From contig JAKSYS010000485.1 of the NCBI GenBank assembly GCA_022925895.1, forward strand, positions 1 to 49,098: a DNA stretch of 49,098 nt, written 5' to 3'. A program made the position numbers and the translations under genes. The notes under the pieces are model-generated. The model was not told where the DNA came from. It saw only the letters and a program-made list of their open reading frames with translations, and searched no databases. This stretch comes from Fragilaria crotonensis. Lineage: Eukaryota > Bacillariophyta > Fragilariophyceae > Fragilariales > Fragilariaceae. Each line of letters opens with the position of its first letter. The stretch's first letter is position 1. Below are positions 31,475 through 41,950 of this stretch, one piece after another.

Positions 31475-31482
31475 ATGGATTA
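31475..31482 (+). repeat. 8-bp target duplication of the hAT MITE, right
   Basis: ATGGATTA, identical to 31021-31028. Confidence 0.85.
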
Positions 31483-31749
31483 GATTTAAGTATTTATAAG
31501 ATACATGTATGGCTGAGTTTTGAAATTTATTTGGTGTGACGTAATCCGGTTTTAATTTGTGGCATGAGTAGGAATTTATCTATCTTATGGCTGGGTACAA
31601 TATCAGAGTGACTCAAGTAGGCTTAGTAGGCTTTCATACAAAAAAATAGTACGAGATTTTAATACTGCCTCTACCGTAGACAAATGGCATCATCGAAGAC
31701 GCATGTCATAAAGATTTCAGTTTCGACACCAACAACACAAACGCAAGAA

Positions 31750-32468
31750 TCATAAAGCGCGACGATCATGCTTCCGAAGACAGCTGGAACACTCTTTGTA
31801 GGTGTCTGGCACGTCCAGAGGTGGCTCCCAGTACAGATGAGCGTCGCTGTTGCGGGAACAATAATCCAAGCCTGTACGGATGGCCGACAGTTGTTTTTGG
31901 AGTATTGAGACCTTTTTCCGAGCAACTACCAAATCTTGAGACCACGAGGGGACTCCAACCACAGGACGGTCCAGTTCAGCTGTTAGACTGGCGCGAAGAA
32001 CATCTTGATCTAGTCTCTCCGCAAACGCATGTCGGTTGCCCTGTGTTAGGAGCTTTGTCCCGCGCCCGAAGGCGTTGCTATCGGTGAGTAGTTGGTGTTT
32101 CCTCCGAATGTACGCCGTCACTTGGTTAACGTTGGCGGTAGAGAACTTGCGTTTGGTGTGAGATACCAATTGCTGAGTATCAGATCCGAAGAGTTGTTGT
32201 GTATCAAAATCAAAGTAATAGCCTCTGTGATCGGACGATATGCGGCTGTTGAATTCCTCGTATCCTGATGCCCGGAGGGCTTTGCAAATGGTCGGACTGG
32301 CAAGGGCATAATCCAATCGCTTTGAGCCTCGAGCATAGGTTGCTGGGGGGGGGCTGACGAGTGTCTACTCGCCATGAGATCCATGAGTCCAAAAGTAATA
32401 GCGAGTTTACTCATACCGTCAGGATTACTCCCGAGTACTTCATTGAAATTGCCGTTGATGAGGTGAAG
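31750..32468 (-). pseudogene. LINE-F: C-terminal half of an APE endonuclease plus linker
   Basis: The upstream piece reads LINGNFNEVLGSNPDGMSK (about 32465-32410), equivalent to LLVGDFNEAF in LINE-E but with Asp changed to Asn at a catalytic position. A nine-G run near 32344-32352 shifts the frame. An intact 188-codon frame (32316-31750) then carries LDYALASPTICKAL and SSDHRGYYFDFD (terminal Asp-His), followed by the linker GNRHAFAERLDQDVLRASL shared with LINE-E. Nothing N-terminal of the Asp/Asn motif and no RT are present, so this is an isolated fragment of a second, LINE-E-like element. Confidence 0.75.
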
Positions 32469-32589
32469 CTTTCTCGAGATCCCTCGAAAGTGCGCCTATC
32501 ACAATCGGTGCTCTCTACAGATGTGAAATTTTCTCGAGATCTATTGAAAGTGGCGCCTTCCAAAATCGGTGTCATCCACAGATGAAATG
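32469..32589 (+). repeat. 60-bp tandem repeat, two units
   Basis: TTCTCGAGAT at 32471 recurs at 32531, exactly 60 bp apart, and similarity continues through GAAAGTG..CGCC, AATCGGTG and CACAGATG in both units (about 75-80% by eye). Abuts the LINE-F fragment. Confidence 0.65.
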
Positions 32590-32681
32590 TTGTGATGCCC
32601 AGCATGCGTGCGCCAGAATCAATACTAAACAGTGTTCGTTCGATGATCAAAACTCGGAAGCCGTCCATATGGTGCGAATGG

Positions 32682-32938
32682 CCTAAGGGGGCGGGGTTCA
32701 AATTAGATAAAATATCCTCAAGTACATATATTTTTACTTGATACATCAGGAGCCATTTTACATAGGTGAATTTGCATCGGGAGCTGTTTTTCTGCATCAA
32801 GAGCCACTGATAACTTAAGGAAATATGCATCGGGAGCTACGGATTGCTTCTGTAGACTCTGGTATCCATGAATTTAAACTCCATACCATTCATCCCTTGG
32901 CAATCACAATAAAATCATACCATGCTGCCGATTGCAAC
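32682..32938 (+). repeat. 257-bp dispersed repeat, copy 1
   Basis: Begins CCTAAGGGGGCGGGGTTCAA and ends GCTGCCGATTGCAAC. The second copy at 33705-33961 has the same length and, by eye, three substitutions. Internally it repeats a GCATCGGGAGCT motif. No coding. No terminal inverted repeats or target duplication seen. Confidence 0.85.
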
Positions 32939-32974
32939 TTGATGATTCATTTTTCATCCTCATCAGGTGCATCT

Positions 32975-33342
32975 CAACATTCTTTGCACTGCAATGCTCT
33001 CAATGACGCCAGTTTTAGATTTGCATTCGAGTATATTTAAAGTGAAGGAGCGGTCCGAAGTATGAAGTTGGTCGCCACAAATTTCACATGTTAACTACGC
33101 ACGAAAACTCCCGATCCAAATTGTTGTTGTCTTCTTCACCTGGTACGTCTCGTTTCGAAGTCTTGTACTAAACATTCTTCGTATTGCAATGTGCTTAACA
33201 ACGCTCGTTTCAGATTTGTAATTGAGTAAATTTTAGAGAAGTTATGGTCGGAAATGCGAAGTTGGGTGTCACGAATTTCATGTTCAAATCACGACCGAAA
33301 ACTCCCGATCCGGTTTGCAAATCATTGTTTTCTTCTTCACCT
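32975..33342 (+). repeat. Diverged tandem duplication, about 170-bp units
   Basis: Units at 32975-33142 and 33170-33342. Both run CAACATTCTT/AAACATTCTT, then TGCAATG, TTTTAGATTTG/TTTCAGATTTG, GAAAACTCCCGATCC and CTTCTTCACCT in the same order, with about 25% difference. No coding potential is apparent. Confidence 0.6.
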
Positions 33343-33505
33343 AAGGAAAAGGGGTTCAAACTAGATAAAATATCCTCAAGTATACATATTTTTACTTGAG
33401 GCCTCCGGAGCAACTTCATTTAGAGAATTTAGATCCAGAGCCAATTTTGAACCTCCGGAGCTGCCTGTTTACTTAAGGAAATGTGCATTCGGAGCTACAC
33501 AGGGA
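33343..33505 (+). repeat. Diverged copy of the 257-bp repeat
   Basis: AAGGGGTTCAAACTAGATAAA and ATATCCTCAAG, then TTTTTACTTGA and ACTTAAGGAAATGTGCAT and GGAGCTAC, keep the order of the 257-bp repeat with many changes between. Confidence 0.55.
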
Positions 33506-33704
33506 GGCACAGAGCTCATCGTGTGTTATTTTCTGGTAATAACTTCTTGCGTAGCCACTTTTCCACCAAAAAAGTGGAGTATGACATCCAGTAAATCAAA
33601 ATACGTACAGTGTCATACCGCTGTAACGTACATTACTGTAGTTTTTAAACGAAATACAGTTGATCCATCATACTGTTGTCTGCATTTGTCACATACAAGT
33701 ACCT
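33506..33704. other. Short spacer between repeat copies
   Basis: 200 bp, no gene or repeat recognised. Confidence 0.3.
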
Positions 33705-33961
33705 CCTAAGGGGGCGGGGTTCAAACTAGATAAAATATCCTCAAGTACATATATTTTTACTTGATACATCAGGAGCCATTTTACACAGGTGAATTTGCAT
33801 CGGGAGCTGTTTTTCTGCATCAAGAGCCACTGATAACTTAAGGAAATATGCATTGGGAGCTACGGATTGCTTCTGTAGACTCTGGTATCCATGAATTTAA
33901 ACTCCATACCATTCATCCCTTGGCAATCACAATAAAATCATACCATGCTGCCGATTGCAAC
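33705..33961 (+). repeat. 257-bp dispersed repeat, copy 2
   Basis: Near-identical to 32682-32938. Its right edge coincides with the start of family Z similarity, so it marks the 5' truncation of copy 3. Confidence 0.85.
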
Positions 33962-35878
33962 ATCCAGGAAGCGATGCGCATCGGATGGGATACATTTGCC
34001 AGCATTGATTGAAGCAAATGGCTTTGCTTTCAAGAATCCTTCTCCTGTTGTCCACCCCATCATGACTATCCAAGAAGTTTTCACATTCTCTCCGTTTGGT
34101 CTAGGCTGTCGACAATGCATTCGGTCCACTTCAATTCAGTCAGACGAGAGATCCATTCAACTTCACCTGAAAAAACATGGTATGGACAGTAGGGTTTTTA
34201 CAGTCCGTTCTCTCCTTGAAGAATATAAAAAGGAACTACTTCATGCAAAGGCTTTGGGAAGTATCGATCCGTATCGGAGCGACAGCAAAACCTATGCTGG
34301 ATTTTCTTGTGTGTGTGGTCAATCCATCGACACTGCAAGACTGTGGGTTTTGATTCTTCAAAACTACAGAAAGTTGATCTCATCAAGCTTTGCTGCGGTA
34401 GGTATGTGACTCATGCTAAAATCACTTCATTTTTCAACGAATCACCACACAATTCAAAACAGCAATTTGATTATTGTGAGGCAAGAGCTGTGCTTTTTCC
34501 TATTCTTCCAAAAAGGGAAAAACAGGATCATACGTACACACATATGTTTACACCCCTTATTCATGGATGCGGTGGTGGCAAACAATTTGTCCAGAAGATA
34601 AAATCCGACTTTTCTTTGATCCATTCATCACCGTGCTCATCAACTGAGTTCTTGTTGGTTCAAATCCACAAGCATGCTGAGGATTGGCTCCTTAAGTTCG
34701 TGCAAAAAAATATATTGATGGTTCCTGGCAATCTCCGAGCTGGACTTCAAACATTTGAAGGTGGTGAAATAGAAGAGATATCACATCGTTGTACCTACAC
34801 AATGCAACACGATCCAAGGAGTTTGCTTCCAGAGTTGAAAAAGCTTTTATCCTTTTCTTACAGACGAGGTCTCTTTGCATTGAGAGGCTTTGACACAAGC
34901 AATGCCTTTGCAGTGCCCTACTTTTTGAAGGACTTGTTGCTTGAAGTCCCTCAATTGGTGGCATCTCTTCCCTTTGTTGCAGAGTTCTGTTTAATGTTTG
35001 CTTTCCCGAGTCTCAACCAATGGTTCAGAAATCAACATGATCTCTTGTGACACAGTGTCCTCTGTCTTCTCAAAGATCTCATCAGTTCTGAAGGCAGCCG
35101 TTTGCTCCGTTATCTGTTCATTTTCCAACCAGTCATTTACAATTTTTGGTCCTGCACTTGTCAAATCAGTACGTGAATCACCAGTGATTCACATTTTGTC
35201 ACCGATGGTTCGTCAAATTCGTGAAATGCATCGTCGCATGCCTAAAAGGAGAAAGACAACACTTGATACGGTTGGCAACATTATGGTTGATCAATATTCT
35301 TTCTTATTTGATGACTGGTCTCGAATCGTACCTCGGACAGTGTTCTTGATGCGGGATGCAATTACTGAATTGGCAGACGGGCTATGGTGGGAACCCATTG
35401 TTGACCTTGCAACAAATGTCAAGGTAAGGGTAGACAAGGACACAGGGGACCTTGCTCTTGTCAATATTCACTCAGTTTGGAAGCAAGGTTTGTGCTTGCC
35501 TCTTGAGCATCTGGATTATTTAACTGCACAACTCGAGATGTCTTTTCATGGATTTGGTGGTGGCTTGGCACGAATGACCGGAATTGGTTGAACCATCAAT
35601 GTTTCACTGCGTTTACAGCAATGATACTATCTACTACTCCCTTACATCATTGAAAGGTTTCACCAATGCTTCACGACGAAAGTGTAAACAAGTTGAACGC
35701 AAGCTTCCAACAATTATCTCCCGATATTTTTTGTTGTTTCGATCCCTGATCCAAAACAATGGAAGCTTTTTCTCAGATGAAGACTCTCAATCATTAATCT
35801 TTCCAAGGCGAGTCAATCGATCAGATTTTGGACCATCTCATGTGATTCGGGATCTCTTCAACTTGTCGTCATTACCAT
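33962..35878 (+). pseudogene. Family Z copy 3: most complete copy of an unrecognised zinc-finger protein
   Basis: Four frames in series: 33962-34370, to 35050, 34998-35591, 35584-35878, about 640 codons in all, with 1-nt changes near 34350, 34995 and 35580. The N-terminus has FTFSPFGLGCRQC and HLKKHG (C2H2-type finger), then a second cluster TYAGFSCVCGQ. A middle region follows (FDYCEARAVLFPILPK, HTYTHMFTPLIHGCGGG, NILMVPGNLRAG). Then a basic segment RRMPKRRKTTLDTVGN leads to VDQYSFLFDDWSRIVPRTVF. Near the end comes FGGGLARMTELVEPSMFHCV with KGFTN, VERKLPTIISRYFLLF and HVIRDLFNLSSLP. The 5' end is cut by the 257-bp repeat and the 3' end by LINE-B. The C-terminal pattern vaguely recalls a domain of fungal RecQ-associated zinc-finger proteins; that is memory only and weak. 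Function unknown. Confidence 0.6.
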
Positions 35879-36086
35879 AAACCTGAAATCTATTTTACGT
35901 GCTGCCGCGGTGCCTATGATTGGAGACACTCGACCCGCACGGTTAGACGCGACCCCCGAAGGAGCGCGGCCGACTGTATACGAATAAAGCCATGAAGGTA
36001 CCCGGAAGACCCTCACTTCGGAGCGAAATACGTGCGTATTGATCTGACGTTTTGAATTGCCTTTGTCTTCACTGTCCGCAGACTGT

Positions 36087-36904
36087 TCATAAACACCGGT
36101 CCATTGATTGTGATCCATTTTGAATGACCCATGGCGGCTGTTCCAAATGGTTGCGTATATCGGGATATAAGAGTGACTGTGCGCTTGGTTCCATATGTTG
36201 ACGTTGATCGTAAATTGCCGACAAACGTCGCGTCACTTCGCGTCGTTCCGCGATGATTCTTGTGGCCTCGTCTTTGCCATGGACATCTTCGTTCCGCATT
36301 TTCCACAGTGCATACCACTGCTCCCAAATCACAGTAATGATTGCCACTTGCCACTTGTGCCCAGTAGGGTTCTTCGTTGGTAGGTGGTGTCTGTTTCGAA
36401 ACAAATGGTTGTTCTGGAGGTCTGCCCACTGCTGGCTAAATCTCCCATTAAACAGTTGTCGCCATCCAATGCTATTCTGGGTCGCAAGCAGAGGATGCAG
36501 TGCAACGGGGTATCGGTCGAGTGGCAACTGAACGAGAGGCGGGTTGTCTGGGTCCAGCCACTGTCGGAATGCCTCCAACAACAAATCCCGAAGGGGTCCA
36601 TAGGTGTAATGATTATCGCACGTTTCCGCCAATTTGGTGAGAAATTTGTGACGCCATGAGGTACGAGCCACAGTCGGGCATCGGAGTATGTGGTCACGGT
36701 CTTCGTGTAACGAGAGGCAGCAAGGGCATGTACGCTTTCCTTTGTCCATACGATTCTGTCTGCTATGGGTTGGAAGAACGTCATGTACGAACTTGACGAA
36801 GTGAATCCGATGAGTAATCTGTTTCCTCAATGCGCTGCCATGAGCTTGCCAGTTGATCGAATGCACTGTCGACGAGGACCATCCGTTTTTGATGCGCAGG
36901 TATT
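36087..36904 (-). pseudogene. LINE-B ORF2 C-terminal zinc-finger domain
   Basis: Continues the RT/RNase H frame after the break: EYLRIKNGWSSSTVHSINWQ, then CPCCLSLHEDRDHILRC (CxxC...HxxxC, about 36700-36750), the zinc-binding motif found at the C-terminus of many LINE ORF2 proteins and in LINE-A and LINE-C here. After it come IGWRQLFNGRFSQQWADLQ and WEQWYALWKMRNEDVHG, both matched in LINE-A (IGWTQIFMGRFSKEW, WEQWYHLWKQRNGEVHG). Coding frays into other frames after 36087 towards the 3' end. Confidence 0.8.
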
Positions 36905-39640
36905 CTAATAAAGATGGGCTGCATGAGACGAAGTAACCGTGCCTTCCAGTAGATGAAGGTGCACGCCGGTTCTTGGTGTAATAAGTGCGAGCGGCCTGTC
37001 TTGCCCGCGGAGATCTTGAAACCGTCCTGCCATAGCGTCGGCATCAACATTTAACCGTGCCAGCAGTGGAAGTTGGGCGTAAGGTATCTTCTCATCTTGG
37101 TGTCCTTTAATGAACTTCAGTTTGAGATCGGGTAAGTGTTTTAGTGCATTTTGGATTTCGATCAAGATGTCCCAATCTGGACATAAGACATCCAGTACTA
37201 CCGCGTCGCCATCAATGCTGACAGGTTCATCGGTTGCATCAAGAGGCCGGTCCCCTCCTCCGAGTGTTTTCAAGACGCTTTGGCTGTCGGTTACCAGGAC
37301 CCCTCGCCATGCTTCCACTCGGCCAGTGAATTCTGCAATGCGAATCAGGAATCGTAATATGGACAGTAATCCGTAACCTTCTGCTCGATATGATGATGGT
37401 CGAGGGCCTCGAGCTGGGCCCATACCTGTTGCGGCCTGTAAACCTTGGTCCGTACTAAGTACCCAGCCGAACGCACCCTGAGTTGTGAATCTTACGGAAC
37501 CGTCCGATGCCGCTCGGAGTCCGTGTGACAACGCTTCGCACAGCGCATTTGGATCAACATGCATGGTGGTCATCCTTAGAACGTCAATTTCCCACGGGTC
37601 GAGGGTGTTAACGAACTCGTCGAATGTTGTGTCACTTGCCGGCTCTCTGCCGGATGCTATGATGGTGTGATAAATCGGATGGACTTGCCAGTTGTCGGGA
37701 TTGAGTGGCGAAACCGACACTAGCACCGGGTGACTGTCCTTTAGAGTTGCCATCTGTCGCACTCGTGTGATGAAGCGGTACTCTCCAGGATGCGATGTTG
37801 GTTTACATGCTTGATATGTTGTGGTTGTCCCTATCCTGATGTAAAGGCGACGACGATGAAGATACGCGAAATGTTGTTGTCTTTGTTGAGACCGTGGGTG
37901 GAGCCATACACCGAGCGGGCGGATAAGGACGCCGTCTGGTGTGCTCCAGAGTTGGTTTGCCTTGCGCCATAATTTCCATTCCGCATCCGACGGTCGATCT
38001 TGGTGTACTTGAAGCCATTTAGTGGTACTACTCCTGTCTGATGGCGATCCTTGGAGTTTTGATGGATCAAGTTGCAATCCTGTTTCATCTGATATATCGG
38101 ATAGCGTCACCGCCTGAAGAAAGAGACGACAATAATTTAACCGTCGAATTTGAGACGCGGAGAACTTGTTCGATTCCAGGATGATGTCCATGATGTGAGT
38201 ATCATGTTCTCGCTCGATCGAAGGTACGAAGGTGTTGTCCAGTTCAAAACTTGCATTCACTTGAGCCATAAATGTGCGCATAGAAGCTAACCACTTTGAT
38301 TCCAAATGGGGAAGGTCTTCATACACTCGTTGAAAGATTGAATACGAGGTTCCGGCTGTCATTTGAGTCCAAGCTACGGCGCACTTGAGGAGTTTTCCTG
38401 GAATGGTTTGATCTTGTCGCCAATGTCGCATAAACGTTGTGATTTGCCCCACTCCTTGGTGCATGTACAAATGCCGGAAATTAGCTCCGCCGTATGCTTG
38501 GGGGCCATAAATGATCTCTCTCTTTGTGTTTCTATTAAAACCGCACTTTGCCACAATTATCGTCATTGCAGTTCGCTGGACGCGATCAAGTTGGGCGTAG
38601 GTTAGTGCCGAACATGATAATGGGTATCCGATACTGGGTAGATAGCATGCATAATAAAATGTCCATGCTTCCACGGTTGTCAAGTGACATTTCCATAAAA
38701 ATTCTGTACTGGTATCGCTTTTCTTGCGTAGCTGTTGAACTTGTTGTGCCTGGGTTCCTGCAGGTTCCTTGTAATGTCCAAGAGTCTTATGCGCTGTATG
38801 TGGTGGGAGAAACGTCAACTCATGCACGCCGTCTGTTAGATTGTCCGTCACCTCTATCGGAATCGCCGGTTTTGTACTCATTAGGACAGGGTCGCCTTTT
38901 TCCCCAAAGTGCCAACTCAGCAGATGACAAGAACATTTCGACAGTTCCAGGGCTCCGCCACTTGCTCCCAATAGATCGGCCCATGTTTGCGCGTTATGCC
39001 GCAATTGATGATAGATTGTTGGCAATGTCGATGCCGTTTCGTCGCGCATGAACTCGTTGGTTTGTCCGTTGCTATCATCTACGAAGCCCACCATTCCCAA
39101 TTCCATTGGGTGTGACCGATCGGGGTGACAATAGGTAGCTGCATAAGCCAAGTCGTCATAACAATTGAAGAGGATACTCGATAGAAAACACCAAATCATG
39201 GGCGAATTACCGCTCCCTTGTCCTGTGCCATATATTGGATACTCAGTAGAATGTGTGTACCCGGTTTCGGACACTCCCAATTCGGTTCGAATTCGATATG
39301 TTGCATGTTCCAGCGTTTTGGAATTTGATTGCGTTATGGATTTGGGCACGCCATACTTGCGACTCACTATCATTGCCAGATTAGGGATAATCCGGTCATA
39401 ACATGACATCGCATCGTAATTTGTTTGCACCAACATTTTCCGAGATGCGCGAGATATTTCAAACTGCATCTCTTCAATGAATACCGGATCGATTGCGTTA
39501 CGTCTTGGTCGCGAGCCGAATTGTCCGTCATTTAGTTCACGGAAAGCTTCCGCCTGGTATAATGCCTTTCTCCATTTGACCCCCAACATTAAGTTGTAAT
39601 CGGCTTCATATATGTGTATAACCCTCGTTCGATGGATCCG
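36905..39640 (-). pseudogene. LINE-B reverse transcriptase and RNase H (long intact frame)
   Basis: 894 codons are open from 39589 to 36905 and extend in frame upstream to about 39640. RT motifs: QTNYDAMSCYDRI (first Asp), YGTGQGSGNSPMIW (motif B) and MVGFVDDSNGQ (catalytic DD). The thumb and a long connection follow. RNase H: AASDGSVRFTTQGAFGWVL (Asp), SSYRAEGYGLL (Glu), VTDSQSVLKTL (Asp) and ARLNVDADAMAG (Asp). The frame ends at a TAG at 36905 just where LEYLRIKNGWSS should follow in the next frame, so a 1-nt break separates it from the C-terminal domain. The enzyme primes and copies LINE RNA at the nicked target. It is the best preserved RT in the window. Confidence 0.85.
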
Positions 39641-40317
39641 GACGTTATCGTGATCTTTAAAAGAATTGTATTAACCACGGTGCGCCACCGTTGGTATGCA
39701 TACCCCGCACCAATGCGTAGTTTAACATTTGGACGTGTAGTCTCAATAGGCAACCTTGCATATGATTCCATTTGTGCCTTTTTCTGTATCTTCTTCCGTC
39801 TCTGATTGCGTTTCTGAGTATGCATGGCGGGAGATCATTACTTTATAATGTCCTAAGTGAAGGCCCGATGGAGATGTTGAAGTAGATTCACTCCAGACCT
39901 TAAGTTTGCCAATATATTCTTGTTCTGAGATAGGTGTATCCGATTCGATGGCCGCCATTTCTTCAGTTTGCTGCATGTGCTGAATTAACATTGCCACATT
40001 GTCATCAAGTCCCGTCGTGTCAAATTCTCCTTTCAAGATATCCTCGGTGGAGGAACCGTCTCCACAAAGCCCAGTTGATCAACCAATGGGGCTACCGTGA
40101 ATGGTGAGCCTTGAGCTTGACCGAAGTGCGTTCTGTTTCGTTGTTGCAAGTGGTACAAAACTTCAGTGGGAACATCGACTTGTTGCCATTCTTCGCACTC
40201 TTTGGGATCTTCACCGGATTGGAGTGGGATTTCAATGCGGGTGACTCCTTGGCGTTGATGTGGATCTCGAAGAACTTTCAATTTCTTAAACAATTGTTTT
40301 ATGTCTTCGGCTTTCAT
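39589..40317 (-). pseudogene. LINE-B pre-RT linker and RT N-terminus, several frame breaks
   Basis: Pieces: KAEDIKQLFKKLKVLRD to FVETVP (40317-about 40055), then EDILKGEFDTTGLDDNVAM (40036 frame) through KVWSESTSTSPSGLHLGHYK. That last is the conserved start of RT in these LINEs (LINE-C has WKEQTSTSPSGRHLGHYR). A further frame has YAYQRWRTVVNTILLK, and another NVRIHRTRVIHIYEADYN, which leads into the long RT frame. Breaks lie near 40050, 39790 and 39648. As sequenced the polyprotein cannot be made, though every expected block is present and in order. Confidence 0.75.
40302..40315 (+). repeat. LINE-C target-site duplication, left copy
   Basis: TGTCTTCGGCTTTC, exact match at 49012-49025. Confidence 0.85.
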
Positions 40318-40439
40318 AAAATAAAAATTGAACTAATTATAGGGTTGTCACCGTGTTTCAGCCGGTAGGCTGATACCGTGTACCCCGTCCCGGCGGTCGA
40401 AACCGCGAGGACTGCTATTATCTAGACAAAGAAAAACCG

Positions 40440-40526
40440 AAACGGGACTGAAAGAAGACGTGATCCGTGACTGACGCATGGATCAAACGGGACTGAAAAA
40501 AGATGTAATCAGTGACTGGCGCGACG
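40440..40526 (+). repeat. 45-bp tandem repeat at the LINE-C ORF2 stop codon
   Basis: AAACGGGACTG at 40440 recurs at 40485, with GAA.AAGA.GT.ATC.GTGACTG.CGC conserved after it. The right-hand unit encodes the PIP-box-like ending on the minus strand. Confidence 0.7.
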
Positions 40527-41190
40527 TTCCGTCTTTTGTTAACTCAGAAGACGATTGTTTAACTTTTCGGAGCCAGCGCCTACGCGTTGCTGATGGACCT
40601 TCTAAGAGCTTAGAAAGAGAACGTTGGCAGTAGTGTTGGTCGCCTATACGAAGGAGATGCGGACGTGAGTGGTAGTACTCGATCTCAATTGCTTCAGCCG
40701 TGGAGGATAGATGGTTACTTGACGTAGAGTCGTGGAGACAACCGTTCCGAGCAATCCAAAGTCGACGAGTATGTTGACATAAAGCAGAGATGATTCGTTG
40801 CATACGATTGTTTCCAGCACGCGGATCGCAACGAGGAGTATGCATGTCGAGTAGAGCCAGTTCCGACCATTCCCGAGCAAGGAAACCTTTGACAGCCGAG
40901 TTCCATCCAATTTGTTGCTGCGACGATAGAGCGGAGGTAATCCCAGGGTGGAAATGGGAAGGGTACTGGTGGATATCTGGTGCAAACGCTGAATCAGAAG
41001 AAATCACATGACAGATGCCCTCAACGATCAGATACCGGATAGGGTGGGAGTCGTTTGTTAGGATATCCGAGCGAAGGGTAGATCGACTTGAAGCGAATGC
41101 GGGATTTGCCGTACATCGAAGAAAATGATGAGGAGTTTCGTCGGCCACCTGACAGCATGGGCAGAGCTTTAGACTATCGTCCTTGATGGG
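40483..41190 (-). pseudogene. LINE-C ORF2 C-terminus: zinc finger and PIP-box-like tail
   Basis: Starts with LCPCCQVADETPHHFLRC (CxxC...HxxxC, about 41170-41118), which lies in frame with the 41148-40483 ORF. Then IGWNSAVKGFLAREWSELAL, similar in place to the LINE-A and LINE-B IGW..... GRF blocks, and RRLWIARNGCLHDST. The protein ends RQSLITSFFSPV before a TGA at 40485-40483. QSLITSFF fits the PCNA-interacting consensus Q-x-x-(I/L/M)-x-x-(F/Y)-(F/Y) exactly. Reading through the stop gives a second, weaker copy, RQSRITSSFSPV, because the DNA is a 45-bp tandem repeat. Confidence 0.75.
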
Positions 41191-41950
41191 CGCCTCGCGA
41201 AAACGTTGTATTCAAGAGGTAGTACCGTGAATGAACTTGAAGTGTTGTGTTCGAAGCGTTGGGCGGAGTTTGCGAAAATGGTTTCCAAAGTTTGAAAATC
41301 GACAAGATCCCAGGCCGCGTCGTTCCATTGTTCTGTTTTTGTATCTCAGCACGCTGGTGGTATCCATTTACATGGAACCGAATACAATCATCGTAATGTC
41401 CGGTGACCGGTGAACCATTAATGTACAAAGTACTCCCATTGTCCTGCCGGTGATCCACCGATGATCGAGATCGGAGTCGTCCATGTTCTCGATATCTGGT
41501 AGCGAGAAAATCCGCGTCAATATTCAACCGAGCAGAAACTGGGAGTCGGTCATAAGATATCGCGACATCCTGATGGGCTTTAACCCATATTGGTCGGAAG
41601 GAGCGTTTGAGTACCCGAAGTGACGACGAGATAATGGATAGAAGGTCAGCATCCGAGGGCATGCGAATAGATCGACGACGACCGCAAAATGTATGGAAAC
41701 GGCTGATGGCTGAACGACTGTCAGTGTACCAATTGAAGGAGCACCGATGCTTCAATCCCCAGAATACCGACAATGAGGACAACAGCAGCAGGGCGGATGC
41801 ACATCCGCCAAGTTCACTGCAGTAGATGAGTGAGTGTCGTTGGAACCATCCACTGGGCCTGAGCATGTGAACAGAACTTGTTTACCAGTGCTAAGAATCC
41901 ATCCATGAGTAGCTGAATTTTTACTGAGTCCCCATCGGAGGCGAGGTGCA
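41174..41950 (-). pseudogene. LINE-C ORF2: RNase H domain
   Basis: Assembled across two frames: HLASDGDSVK (first Asp, about 41935), THGWILSTG, then in the 41866-41174 frame SELGGCASALLLLSSL (Glu), NWYTDSRSAISRF (Asp), FRPIWVKAHQDVA and ARLNIDADFLATRY (last Asp). These are the canonical RNase H positions. The order matches LINE-A and LINE-B, although identity between them is low. Breaks lie near 41925 and 41830. Confidence 0.75.
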
